From NCBI GenBank assembly GCA_029219465.1, contig JAQXTL010000002.1:1-64000 (forward strand): a stretch of DNA of 64,000 nucleotides, read 5' to 3'. A program made the position numbers and the translations under genes. The stretch is from Methanobacteriaceae archaeon (lineage in GTDB: Archaea > Methanobacteriota > Methanobacteria > Methanobacteriales > Methanobacteriaceae). Shown here one piece after another: positions 17,801 to 26,543 of the stretch (position 1 is its first letter; every line of letters begins with the position of its first letter). The notes beneath the pieces are model-generated. The model was not told the DNA's origin. It did no database searches and was given only the letters and a program-made list of their open reading frames with translations.

Positions 17801-19218
17801 ATTTCTTTAGCAATATTTCCATTAACATCAACGATGGATATTTGATATACTCCTTTTTTAATTTGAGTAATGTTAGTTAGATATAAATAGTAATTTCCAG
17901 TTTTTGTCCAAGGAGTTACACCATGTTCAGGGTAAGTGAAATAGATGTTTGGACATTGGATAAATTGATTAATAATAAATGTATAACCTAAGAAAGTTCC
18001 GGTTTGGTGACCCCAATATTCACCATTGTTTTCACCAACATAAGTATAAACATCATTTACAGGATCATAATTATAATCTCCAACACCAGGTCCTTTATAT
18101 TCATAAACTTGACGCCAGATTGGTCTTTCAGCGTTGTCGCCTCCAACCATATAATTATTATTAATTACTTGTATGTTTTCTCCGCCTTTTACCCATATAT
18201 TTCTAACTCTGTAATCATTAAAAATGTTATATTGAACATTTCTATCAATGAAGTTACCTTTAACTTCCATTTTTTCAATATTACAGTTTGTGTAAATACC
18301 ATATCTTCCATTTAATCCAACATAATTGCTTATAATGTAGATATAATTAGCAGAAGTCATATTAATACCAATATTACCTTTAGAAATATAATTGGATTTA
18401 ATATTGACATTTTTACTTGTACCTGCAATAGCTATTCCTGCAATTTTGTTATTTGTAATATTGTTGGAAAGCAAATCTACTTTATTAGAATCAATGACAT
18501 TTATACAGTATTTTGCATTGTCAATAAAAGAGTTTTCAACTTTAACATTTTCACTGTTTATAATTCTGATTCCACTGCCTACACTAGCTATAGAAACATT
18601 GTCAATTACAGTATTTTTTGCATTAACTACTCTAATTGCATCAGAAACCATTCCATTATTAGTGAAATTACAATTTTTAATTGTTACATCAGATACACCA
18701 TTAACATAAATTCCATAGTCATCATCTCTAGAAACTTCATTAATTATTGTAAAACCACTAATTACAGTACCACTAGCTTCAGGAGTTACATAAAAAATAC
18801 CTCTATAACCAGAAACTGCATTACTACCGCATGGTTGCATAGTTGTTCCAACATTACTTATAATTGTTAATTTTTTATTAACAATGAAATGACAGTGCAC
18901 ATAACTTTCCCCTTCAATAATAATTGTATCCCCAGGATTTGCACTATCAATTGCTTTTTGAATTGTTGGATCATTCATTTCATTGTGCTCTTTTTCAACT
19001 TCTTCTACAACAATAGTGTTAGCAGTTAGAACATCACCAACACCTGATTTATATGAATTTACATTAATATCGTTACTATTTGATTCATCAATTGTGCTTA
19101 TTGCACTTAATGAATCAGTTGTTAAGTTATTATCATCACTATAAGCTGATACTGAACCAATAGATAACAGTACAACTAGTATGAATGATAATAATATCAT
19201 AATCTTATCAAATTTCAT
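14809..19218 (-). CDS. Adhesin-like surface protein (beta-helix plus Ig-like repeats)
   Basis: About 1469 residues. I start at the ATG of MKFDKIMILL because GGGGGA lies ten bases before it; the upstream in-frame Met would lie over that SD. A signal peptide ends at about SVSAYS. Residues about 60-340 form a right-handed parallel beta-helix (repeating GIxIxxSxNVxIxxN turns, SAxPGDTIIIEG opening). Then come about six Ig-like repeats (about 590-1030) with the pattern YTVxLKxxxGKxLxxQxVxFxxNGKTYxxxTNxNG, and a second beta-helix (about 1060-1370). No C-terminal membrane anchor is visible. The role is probably attachment to host or neighbour cells, inferred from family resemblance. Confidence 0.85.
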   Translation of the reverse strand: MKFDKIMILLSFILVVLLSIGSVSAYSDDNNLTTDSLSAISTIDESNSNDINVNSYKSGVGDVLTANTIVVEEVEKEHNEMNDPTIQKAIDSANPGDTIIIEGESYVHCHFIVNKKLTIISNVGTTMQPCGSNAVSGYRGIFYVTPEASGTVISGFTIINEVSRDDDYGIYVNGVSDVTIKNCNFTNNGMVSDAIRVVNAKNTVIDNVSIASVGSGIRIINSENVKVENSFIDNAKYCINVIDSNKVDLLSNNITNNKIAGIAIAGTSKNVNIKSNYISKGNIGINMTSANYIYIISNYVGLNGRYGIYTNCNIEKMEVKGNFIDRNVQYNIFNDYRVRNIWVKGGENIQVINNNYMVGGDNAERPIWRQVYEYKGPGVGDYNYDPVNDVYTYVGENNGEYWGHQTGTFLGYTFIINQFIQCPNIYFTYPEHGVTPWTKTGNYYLYLTNITQIKKGVYQISIVDVNGNIAKEISSIPVTFYMMKKDLDINGRQKAPKEGDACKVVMIQNGTATVRFYPDEFYDSENVLLASFPGTGNNIYSMPYRPYRLFNVDDKFIPGNVTDTKLTISNMVTYPSSNAIFKATLTDIDGTPVAYQSIVFKINGKTLTAQTDANGVAQIKISIAKEGTYAITANFVGDDIDYTSSEAKASVVVKKSYSKIYASNMYMIPKMYDYYSITLKDASGKAIAYQTVTFKVNGKTYSVKTDKNGVAKIRLKLNKGVYSVHIKFAGTNKYKAVSKTNYLYVKYSSKTAKLATPTVTILPNTYKTYTISLKNADGKGIANQKVTIKLNGKTYTKTTNSNGLVSLKVKFAKLGSYKVYASYSGSKIYRATSATGKIVVAKAATKFVAPTLSVLPNEKKTYTVALKTTAGKTLSSQKITIAVNGKTYSRITNARGQASIDVVFPTEKTYAVVLNYLGNTYYKPIKTTSSVAVSKMDSQLLSYNKTFAADSSKIYTVTLKDKNGKPLANKEISFVFNGKTVVNTTNQNGVAQIKLNDSGSFNITSKFAGDNQYRPVSADSLIAMSDKTNVVFVDANLPNSEIQNILDNCAEGSKVEFLGKNYDNIALTVDKSLNIYSENNSTLNAKANCAVFTIMANNVTISDFTIVSNMNDAIVIDNGYNVVISGNNISNKLDESKLDSYMKSTISLPGYGIAIANSENIKINNNSIYLFESGIYAYDSNKLTIADNLLEKNNYGIKYDYGVANSNITNNKIYDSIGLYTNLVPEGPRGYGIFLNNSAVNVTITKNNITWNHLGISVDANHTTGIVIKSNLISDNVLEGIRFNEGYDLAKNAVEPVVVENAIYRNARGPSMMILGELSANPAGIYGPGAFNASLRLNIGTNWYGKNQIVTWDNDTGVVGYGTMCPRINTTGIAFKEITCVTPGTYSITFYDKDVVASNLPVFDMFATLNDDVEVKFDVVNGVGVFSFDAGDFKEGENVIKVSIGSLTDPDRLFKVEMSKTLSAGEIPA

Positions 19219-19258
19219 AAATATAGTATCCCCCATATTCAATATATAATAGTATAAC

Positions 19259-19266
19259 TATCGATA
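19259..19266 (-). promoter_or_regulatory. TATCGATA palindrome in the promoter of the first adhesin-like gene
   Basis: The minus strand reads CATTAAATATATCGATAG, a TATA-like element joined to the palindrome TATCGATA about 40 bases before the start codon. A second TCGA-containing site (TTTCTCGAA, 19289-19297 region) lies further upstream. It resembles the TCGAT motifs upstream of neighbouring adhesin genes. Confidence 0.35.
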
Positions 19267-19389
19267 TATTTAATGTTTTATGATTTAATTCGAGAAATAA
19301 CTAATTATTTTATATTAAAAAAAAGTAGAATTGAATAAAAATACACATTGAAATAAAAAAAAGATGTAGAAAAGAAATATTTCCCACAA

Positions 19390-22308
19390 TTATCTAACTT
19401 TTAAAGTTGTTTTAACATTTGAATTTAAATAGCTTACAGTAACAGAGTATTTACCAACCTTTAAATTCTTAAAACCAACAGTAGCAACCCCATATTTGTT
19501 TGTTTTAGCAGCGTAAGTTTTACCTTTGATTTTAAAAGTAATTGTTTTGCCCACAATTGCTTTTCCTTTGCTGGTTTTTAATGTAGCAGAATATGAAATC
19601 TTTTTAGATTTTTTCTTAGTGATACTTTTAGCAAATAACACTTTATTGACAGTTATTGTATTTTTAGTAGTATAACCTTTGTAAGATACAGAAATTGTGT
19701 ATTTACCTGGAGTTAAACTGAATGATTTATACGCATAACCGTTCTTATCTGTTTTTACATAGTAAGTTTTACCAGCTATTTTCATAGTAACAACAACATT
19801 AGCACCAACAATTTTACCATTTGTTCCAACAACACGTACTTTGTAAGTAGTTTTTCCATTATAATCAACAACAACATTCTTGTTATCGATTATTCTTTTG
19901 TTTATTGGAGCAATTTTTAATAAAATACTTTGATCATTCATTTTAGCTGAAATTGAAGTTATTAAAGGAATAGTTTTAGTTAATAATTTAATTCCTCCAT
20001 CAACATTAACCATCCCATAATTTGAAAGTGTAACTTTAAAAATCGGTAACTCTTCAGATGAATTGATATTAGAAACAACTCCTAATTTATTTTTGACCTG
20101 GTTGAAATTAATATTCAAAGTAGATGTTTTATATTGAACTAAGTCATTATTACTTGTAAAACTCATAATAATCCAATTAAAATCATCTGTAATATTAATA
20201 TTTACTAATTTGTCAAAATTAGGGTCATTACAACCCCACCAGTTGTTTGATAAATCTACATCACCAGTACTTCTATTAACAATTGCATAACCATCTTTAT
20301 CCTTGTTATTATAGATAATTGAATGAGTTAAATTAGTGTTTGACCTGATTATAACTGCCCCACCTTCATTTCCTGCAACATTATTTGTGAAAATTGAACC
20401 CACAATAACCATATTACCATTGCTGTCGATTGCTCCACCGTTGTTAGTTGCTTTGTTGTTTGTGAAATTGGATTTAATAATAGTCAGTTCACCTGCATTA
20501 TCAATAGCTCCAGCACCATATGCTTTATTATTGTCAAATAATGAGTTTTTAATAGTCATTTTTCCAGCATTATCAATAGCTGCACCATAACTTGTTGCAG
20601 TATTTGAAATAAACTTAGAATTATCTACAAGTACATTAGCACCAAAATTGAAGATACATCCACCCTCATCAGCATTATAATTAGATTCAAACAATGAATT
20701 TGTAATATTAACATTTCCATTATTAAGTCTCAATACACCTGCATTATGTGAAACATAATTTTTAATAAATTGAGAATTGTCAATTATTAAATTATTATTA
20801 GAATAAATTACTCCAGCCTGAAATGCACTATTGGATTCAAAAAGGGAATTTTTAATTATAGCTATTTTTTCATTATAAATAGCTCCACCAAACTGTTTAG
20901 CCCTATTAGAACTTAAAATTACACTATTTAAAGCAATATTAAGTTTATTGTAAATAGCTCCACCCCAAGTGGAAGCTACATTTTCATGAATCTGTGAGCT
21001 TTCAACAGATAAGTTTAAATCATTATAAATAGCACCACCAACATCACTAGCAGTGTTTGATTTTATAGTAGTCTGTTTTAAATTTAATATTCCGTTATTG
21101 TAAATTGCTCCACCTTTAGAAGCAGAATTATTAATAATATCAACATCATCAATATCTACACAACATCCTTTAAATCCGTTAATATAACAAGCACCACCAC
21201 GATTAGCGATATTGTTGGAAATAGAAGTATTAGTTACAGATGAGTGTAAAAGAGCAAAGTAAATTCCTCCACCATCATATTTAGCAACATTATTATTGAC
21301 AATGGAATCTTTTAAATCAATAGATCCCATACTTATATCAATACCACCACCACGTTCAGCAATATTGTTTTCAATGGTCATATTTTTCATTTTAGCAGTA
21401 GCTCTTGTTTCAACGGTGATTCCTCCACCCCATTGACCAGAATTGTTTTTAACAATACAATTCTCAGCAATTAGTGTGAATTCAGATACATAAATTCCAC
21501 CGCCCTGTCTTGCAGAGTTATTTAAAAATATTGAGTCATATATTTCACATGCACCCCAACTTTTAACTCCTCCACCTAAATCGGAAACATCATTAGAAAT
21601 GAATTTGGAATTGTGAATAATCAAACCTCCGCGATTATTATAAATTCCACCACCCCTAGCTGCGGAATTATTGTAAAAAGAACAGTTATAGACTAAAAAT
21701 TCACCAAATCTATTATAAATCGCACCACCTTCAAGACAGGAGTTATTTGTAAAAGTTGTATCAACAATTTTTAAATACCCTACATAATTATCAATAGCTG
21801 CACCAAAACTTCCACGATTTGCATCAAATAAAGAATTTGTTACTATTAATTTTCCAGTATTACGAATAGCACCAGTTTCAGCATAGGTATTTTGAATTAC
21901 AGAATCAGTGATACTTAAAACACCTAAATTAAAAATAGCTCCACCTTCTGTTGAATTATAACCATTAGTAAAAGTCAATCCCCTAAAATTAACATTAACA
22001 TCCTTGGATATTAAAAAGATGCTTGACTTATCACTAGCATTTAAAACAGTTTTAGAAGAATCCACCCCATATATATTAATGGATTTATCAACGACAATTG
22101 GAGTTCCATTACCATAATAGGTTTTATTTTCAAGATATATTGAATCACCAGGCTTTGCATTATCAATCATTACCTGAATAGATTCAAAATCATCATTTGT
22201 AACATTCATTGTTGAATTATCTTCTTGTGCATATACAACCCCGACAAACAACATTGAAAAAATTATCAAAAAAAGCATGAAAGCTTTAAAATTTTTATTA
22301 ATTTGCAT
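19390..22308 (-). CDS. Adhesin-like surface protein with long GGAIYN beta-helix
   Basis: About 972 residues if started at the ATG at 22306-22308. Signal peptide: hydrophobic core FLIIFSMLFVGVVYA. Residues about 35-690 are a chlamydial polymorphic-outer-membrane-type beta-helix with about 25 turns of the form NNxAxxGGAIYNxGxLxIxNSxFxxN. The last 170 residues contain two Ig-like domains (GKTYYVKTDKNGYAYKSFSL; GKTYAAKTNKYGVA) and no membrane anchor. GGGGG lies only one base before the ATG, too close, but is well placed for the ATT at 22300-22302; the start is therefore uncertain by two codons. It is divergent from the next adhesin gene. Confidence 0.82.
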   Translation of the reverse strand: MQINKNFKAFMLFLIIFSMLFVGVVYAQEDNSTMNVTNDDFESIQVMIDNAKPGDSIYLENKTYYGNGTPIVVDKSINIYGVDSSKTVLNASDKSSIFLISKDVNVNFRGLTFTNGYNSTEGGAIFNLGVLSITDSVIQNTYAETGAIRNTGKLIVTNSLFDANRGSFGAAIDNYVGYLKIVDTTFTNNSCLEGGAIYNRFGEFLVYNCSFYNNSAARGGGIYNNRGGLIIHNSKFISNDVSDLGGGVKSWGACEIYDSIFLNNSARQGGGIYVSEFTLIAENCIVKNNSGQWGGGITVETRATAKMKNMTIENNIAERGGGIDISMGSIDLKDSIVNNNVAKYDGGGIYFALLHSSVTNTSISNNIANRGGACYINGFKGCCVDIDDVDIINNSASKGGAIYNNGILNLKQTTIKSNTASDVGGAIYNDLNLSVESSQIHENVASTWGGAIYNKLNIALNSVILSSNRAKQFGGAIYNEKIAIIKNSLFESNSAFQAGVIYSNNNLIIDNSQFIKNYVSHNAGVLRLNNGNVNITNSLFESNYNADEGGCIFNFGANVLVDNSKFISNTATSYGAAIDNAGKMTIKNSLFDNNKAYGAGAIDNAGELTIIKSNFTNNKATNNGGAIDSNGNMVIVGSIFTNNVAGNEGGAVIIRSNTNLTHSIIYNNKDKDGYAIVNRSTGDVDLSNNWWGCNDPNFDKLVNINITDDFNWIIMSFTSNNDLVQYKTSTLNINFNQVKNKLGVVSNINSSEELPIFKVTLSNYGMVNVDGGIKLLTKTIPLITSISAKMNDQSILLKIAPINKRIIDNKNVVVDYNGKTTYKVRVVGTNGKIVGANVVVTMKIAGKTYYVKTDKNGYAYKSFSLTPGKYTISVSYKGYTTKNTITVNKVLFAKSITKKKSKKISYSATLKTSKGKAIVGKTITFKIKGKTYAAKTNKYGVATVGFKNLKVGKYSVTVSYLNSNVKTTLKVR

Positions 22309-22353
22309 ACCCCCAATCAATTGATTAAAAAATCATATGATTCAATATTATTT

Positions 22354-22389
22354 TTATTTCGATATATAATATAAATATTATCGAAATAA
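22354..22389. promoter_or_regulatory. 11-base inverted repeat around a TATA element
   Basis: TTATTTCGATA (22354-22364) and TATCGAAATAA (22379-22389) are perfect inverted copies separated by 14 AT bases that contain a TATA-like TATTTATATTATA on the minus strand. It lies about 46-80 bases upstream of the minus-strand adhesin gene, in the 270-base region between two divergent adhesin genes. The layout fits a dimeric regulator that covers the promoter. Confidence 0.55.
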
Positions 22390-22578
22390 TTTTATTACAT
22401 AAATAGTCATTATTTTGCAAATTAAATAACAATTAACATTAATTTAATTAATAATACGATTAAAATAAAATTTTAATTAAAATAATAAAAAAATAATTGA
22501 ATTTTCTAATAAAAACCCTAATTTAAAAAAATAAAACGATATAAATATTATTATATATAGAGTAGTAAAGATGTATAT

Positions 22579-24156
22579 ATGAGAAATAATAATTTTCTCC
22601 AACAACCTTGCGGAGGTGAAAATATTAAGTTCAAAAAGATAATTCCGGTAATTATGTTTTTAATTGTTCTAACAACAATTACATCTGTAAGTGCAATACA
22701 AGATAATTCTACTGACAATACTCTTTTAAGTCCTGACGAAATCAGTTTAGATGAAAAGTCATTGGATTTGAAAGATAAAATTATTAATGCTCAAAATGGA
22801 GATGAAATATTAGTTTCTCCTGGAACTTATAATATTCATAACATCACTATTACTAAGAATATTACTATTCAGGGAAAAGGAAATCCAAATAACATCATAA
22901 TTGATGGAAATAAGAAATCTTCTATTTTTTTAATTAATGATCCTACAGTACATGTCACATTTAAGAATTTAACATTCATAAATGGATTATCATATAATTT
23001 TGGTGGTGCAATATGTATCAATACAGGAAATGTGTATGTAGACAATTGTCGTTTTATCAATAACTCAGCTCTTGACAATACAAATGCAGGTGCAATATCT
23101 GCTTATGGAACTGAGGAATATAAAGCGTACCTTTTTGTAAATAACACATTATTTATGAACAATCATGCAGATCACGATGGTGGAGCAGTAACAACATGTT
23201 ATGCAAGATCAGATATGTTCAATTGTGTTTTCATAAATAATACTGCTGTTAGAGATGGTGGTGCCATAAGAGTTAGTGTTAAAGGATTTGGTCGTGTAGA
23301 AGATTGTATTTTTATGTACAACCATGCTGACGAATGGGGAGGAGCATATTACAGCTGGTCAGGAAGTTCTGTAATTAATAGATGTATATTTATGAACAAT
23401 ACTGCAGGAACAAATGGTGGAGCAGTAATGGTTTCAGGAAACATGGATCTTAAAAATTCCATTATTATAAACAATACTGGAGGAAAAACTGGAGGTTCTT
23501 TTTACATACAAGAACCAATGTATGAAGCAAAAACATACATTAATGTCCACGATAACCTTATTACAGATAATAACTCACCTAAAGGTCAGGAAGTATATAT
23601 CAAATGGAAACATTCAGAAAATTTATACCCTAACTTCAACAATAATGATTGGGGATCTGAAGACCCGAATGATTACAAAGTAAATGACCCAGATAATGTT
23701 ACTTCAAGAATTAAAGTAAGTGCAACTAAAGATAAATCTAATTTATTAAATGAATTGAATTTTAATGCATTAAATAAATATTATGATTTAATTAAACAAC
23801 ACTTCCCAGAAAATTATTTAGAAGACATTAAAAAACAAGCGGATAAAACCAATAAAAAAGAAAATACAACTAAACCAAACAACGAGCCTTCAAATAAAAC
23901 TGAAGATAATATATATTCTTCAATGCGTAATTCTACTAAGAATTCACAACAGAATGCTCAAAATAATATGCCAAGTAATATTGCAGGTTATTTAAATCCA
24001 ACCGCACCATCAGGAGAAGATAAGCAAGCATATGAATTAAATAAAACAGATGTTTCCAAATCACAATCTCCAAAATTAGAATATGTGGCTCTTTGTTTAG
24101 TTATATTAGCAATATTAGTTATTGGTTATAGAAGAGAAAAACGTAAAGATAAATAG
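22579..24156 (+). CDS. Adhesin-like protein, membrane-anchored
   Basis: 525 residues from the ATG at 22579; 510 if translation starts at the ATT at 22624-22626, which has a perfect GGAGGTG SD seven bases upstream and would give a standard signal peptide start KFKKIIPVIMFLIV. The body (about 60-330) is a parallel beta-helix with GGAI and GGAV turns and several N-x-T sites. A low-complexity linker rich in N, K and T (about 425-490) leads to one C-terminal transmembrane helix (YVALCLVILAILVIGYR) and a basic tail, so it is tethered to the membrane and probably reaches through the wall. It ends at a hairpin shared with the convergent gene. Confidence 0.82.
   Translation: MRNNNFLQQPCGGENIKFKKIIPVIMFLIVLTTITSVSAIQDNSTDNTLLSPDEISLDEKSLDLKDKIINAQNGDEILVSPGTYNIHNITITKNITIQGKGNPNNIIIDGNKKSSIFLINDPTVHVTFKNLTFINGLSYNFGGAICINTGNVYVDNCRFINNSALDNTNAGAISAYGTEEYKAYLFVNNTLFMNNHADHDGGAVTTCYARSDMFNCVFINNTAVRDGGAIRVSVKGFGRVEDCIFMYNHADEWGGAYYSWSGSSVINRCIFMNNTAGTNGGAVMVSGNMDLKNSIIINNTGGKTGGSFYIQEPMYEAKTYINVHDNLITDNNSPKGQEVYIKWKHSENLYPNFNNNDWGSEDPNDYKVNDPDNVTSRIKVSATKDKSNLLNELNFNALNKYYDLIKQHFPENYLEDIKKQADKTNKKENTTKPNNEPSNKTEDNIYSSMRNSTKNSQQNAQNNMPSNIAGYLNPTAPSGEDKQAYELNKTDVSKSQSPKLEYVALCLVILAILVIGYRREKRKDK
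22612..22618 (+). promoter_or_regulatory. GGAGGTG Shine-Dalgarno placed before an ATT codon
   Basis: This is the best SD in the region and is followed at 7 bases from GGAGG by ATT (22624-22626), in frame with the adhesin gene and exactly at the expected start of its signal peptide. The nearest in-frame ATG is 33 bases upstream of the SD. Confidence 0.55.
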
Positions 24157-24185
24157 TTATTTTAGCTGTTTATCTATTTTTTATT
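24147..24185. terminator. Bidirectional terminator between two convergent adhesin genes
   Basis: AGATAAA near the plus-strand stop codon and TTTATCT about 15 bases later form an inverted repeat, followed by ATTTTTTATTTTTTT on the plus strand. Confidence 0.45.
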
Positions 24186-24228
24186 TTTTTAAAAATTTTA
24201 GGATAAAAAAAGAAGAAAGAATGATGAA

Positions 24229-26262
24229 TTATTGTTTAGATCTCATTTCTTCAATATCTTTACGATAATATAATCCTAATGTTAATAATATTAACGTAAT
24301 GATTACTATAAGACCTTTAACTTTGAAGAATTCATCATCTTCGATTACTATTTGTTTTGTTACTGATTGTGAAGCGCCAGATGCACCACCACTACTTTCA
24401 GATGCACCTATTTGACCCACATCTTGAGCTTGAGATACATCGTTTACGGGATTACTATTAGGTTCCATGTTTTGAGCACTTGAACTATTTCCAGTATTGT
24501 CACCAGATGTTTGTGAAGTACCATTACCTTGATTTGCCCCATTACCATTTCCTTCACCGTCGCCATCACCATCACCATAATTGATGTCAGGATAGCTGAA
24601 AGTTGGAGATTGTCCATTTTGTGGAGTTTTAGACGGAGTATTTGAATCGTAAACATTTTTTCTGTTTGTACGATCAACTGTAGATTTAATAATATCTGCA
24701 TCAGCAGCAGATACAGTAAATGTTCCAACTCCTCCTTTTATTGTAACTGTTGCAGTTTTTCCATCACTAGTTTTATAGGTTAAAACTCTATCTGGAAGTA
24801 AACTTGCAATTTGACCATTTGAATCAACAAATGATGCTTGGAATTGGTTTTTACCAATTTGAGTTACAGTAAATTTCAAATTGTTAGTTTTAATTTTAGG
24901 ACATAATAATCCATCATCTGTATACCAGTTATCCCCTACAGACAAACGGTCAACACCAGCATAGGATTTAGCTTCAACTTGGACATGAGAATTTCCAAAG
25001 ATTGCATTATAACTGATTTCTTGATCTTTAATCTGAGTATATTCCTCTTCAAAACTAACACCAGAAACACTGTTAGTTATGACATTAGATTGAATTTTAT
25101 ATGTACCTACAGAATTAATGGATACTCCACTAACTTTATTTGCATCAATGGTATTTCCTTTAATATTAATATTATCTCCTGCATTATAAATGCAAACACC
25201 ATCCCAGCTATTTCCATTGATTGTATTTTTAGTAATATGGACATTAACAGGACCAGTTTTATAATATTTTTTATTAAATTCATTGGTTAATAAAATACCA
25301 TAACGAGCATTCTTTGAAATAGTATTGTTATCAATATAAGTAGTATCAGATTTTGTTAAGACTACTCCATTTGCACCATTGTTAATAATAACATTAGCGA
25401 TAATGTAAGAGTTTTCAGTTGAATAAAATACAATACCGCATTTACCGTTTTTGTAAATACTGTTTTTGGTAATATTGAGATATTTTGTATTAGATGCAGT
25501 AATACCTATACCATCAACAGTTACATGGTTATTTAAGATTCTTACATAATCCGCATCATTAACAACAATTCCATCACCACTTCCTTGGATTTTAAATCCC
25601 ATAACAATTGAATAGGAAGCGGCTTTTCCTTTAATTGTAATAACCGGAGAATTGGAGCTTGATTGTAATACTGTGCTTGCAGTGGAAATTAATGTAAGGC
25701 GTTTGTCAATTATCAAATTAATATCTGAATAACTAGAACCTTTAAATATTATCACATTATTTTCTTTAGCATTATTTATAATATTCTGGATTTCAGAGTT
25801 ACTTAATCCACTTTCAACAACACGAGTATTATTCATTGTAACAATAGTTGATTTTGAGGAAGGATTATACTTGGAATCTCCTAAAAATTTAGATGAAATT
25901 TGATATGATCCATCTACCAGATTAATTTTTAAAAGAGCAATACCATGTGAATTAGTAGTTTTTTCATAATTAACCCCTTTAATGGTAAATATAATTTTAG
26001 CATTTGAAATGGATTTATTATTTGCATCTACTAATTTAATTTTAAAGTAATCACCTTTCACATCAAGTGTATCATTACTAATGACATCAATATGAGTATC
26101 TATTTTATCCGAAGTGCTTAGTTTAGCCACATCAGATTTTAAAAGATAACTACTATTTTGAGATGATACTAAATCAGTTGAATTATCAATTTCTTGAGCA
26201 AAGCAAATGTTTAATGAAAATAATAAGCATAGAACTAATATAATCACGAAACATTTTCGCAT
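24229..26262 (-). CDS. Adhesin-like protein with acidic glycine linker and membrane anchor
   Basis: 677 residues. A signal peptide (MRKCFVIILVLCLLFSLNICFAQE) has a GGGGGTGA SD three bases before the ATG. An Ig-like domain (about 60-140, SNAKIIFTIKGVNYEKTTNSHG) is followed by a NosD-type beta-helix (about 160-430), a short domain common to these adhesins (WYTDDGLLCPKIKT onward), a low-complexity linker with GDGDGDGEGNGNG, Q, S and G, and one C-terminal transmembrane helix (VIITLILLTLGLYY) with a charged tail. The common WYxxxxxLCPxI(K/N)T block also occurs in the 14809 gene, showing shared modules. Confidence 0.83.
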   Translation of the reverse strand: MRKCFVIILVLCLLFSLNICFAQEIDNSTDLVSSQNSSYLLKSDVAKLSTSDKIDTHIDVISNDTLDVKGDYFKIKLVDANNKSISNAKIIFTIKGVNYEKTTNSHGIALLKINLVDGSYQISSKFLGDSKYNPSSKSTIVTMNNTRVVESGLSNSEIQNIINNAKENNVIIFKGSSYSDINLIIDKRLTLISTASTVLQSSSNSPVITIKGKAASYSIVMGFKIQGSGDGIVVNDADYVRILNNHVTVDGIGITASNTKYLNITKNSIYKNGKCGIVFYSTENSYIIANVIINNGANGVVLTKSDTTYIDNNTISKNARYGILLTNEFNKKYYKTGPVNVHITKNTINGNSWDGVCIYNAGDNINIKGNTIDANKVSGVSINSVGTYKIQSNVITNSVSGVSFEEEYTQIKDQEISYNAIFGNSHVQVEAKSYAGVDRLSVGDNWYTDDGLLCPKIKTNNLKFTVTQIGKNQFQASFVDSNGQIASLLPDRVLTYKTSDGKTATVTIKGGVGTFTVSAADADIIKSTVDRTNRKNVYDSNTPSKTPQNGQSPTFSYPDINYGDGDGDGEGNGNGANQGNGTSQTSGDNTGNSSSAQNMEPNSNPVNDVSQAQDVGQIGASESSGGASGASQSVTKQIVIEDDEFFKVKGLIVIITLILLTLGLYYRKDIEEMRSKQ

Positions 26263-26377
26263 TTTTCACCCCCTGATTCCATTACACAATAAACCATGGG
26301 AAACGAAGATATCTGCAAGTAATTATTAGCAAATATCCAACCAAAGATTTATTATTATAATATTGCTCTACCTGAAT

Positions 26378-26395
26378 ATATAAACATATCGAAAA
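26378..26395 (-). promoter_or_regulatory. Promoter of the fourth adhesin-like gene
   Basis: The minus strand reads TTTTCGATATGTTTATATATTC: a TATA box (TTTATATAT) preceded immediately by CGATATG. The same CGATATG-then-TATA order occurs upstream of modA. It lies about 120 bases before the start codon. Confidence 0.45.
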
Positions 26396-26543
26396 TAAGT
26401 TATTTTGAAATAAAATAATTAATTAGAAATAAATAAAATAAAAAAATAACATTAATCAGCTTTTAAACAAGATATTATTAACTAAAAATAATTAAAATAA
26501 AAAAATAAAAAAAATAAGTAGAAAAAAGGAATAATGATATAAA

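Noticed and set aside
14809-19218. Repeats within the adhesin gene resembling an array of direct repeats
   Set aside because: They are diverged coding repeats of Ig-like domains with an open frame; spacing and content exclude CRISPR.
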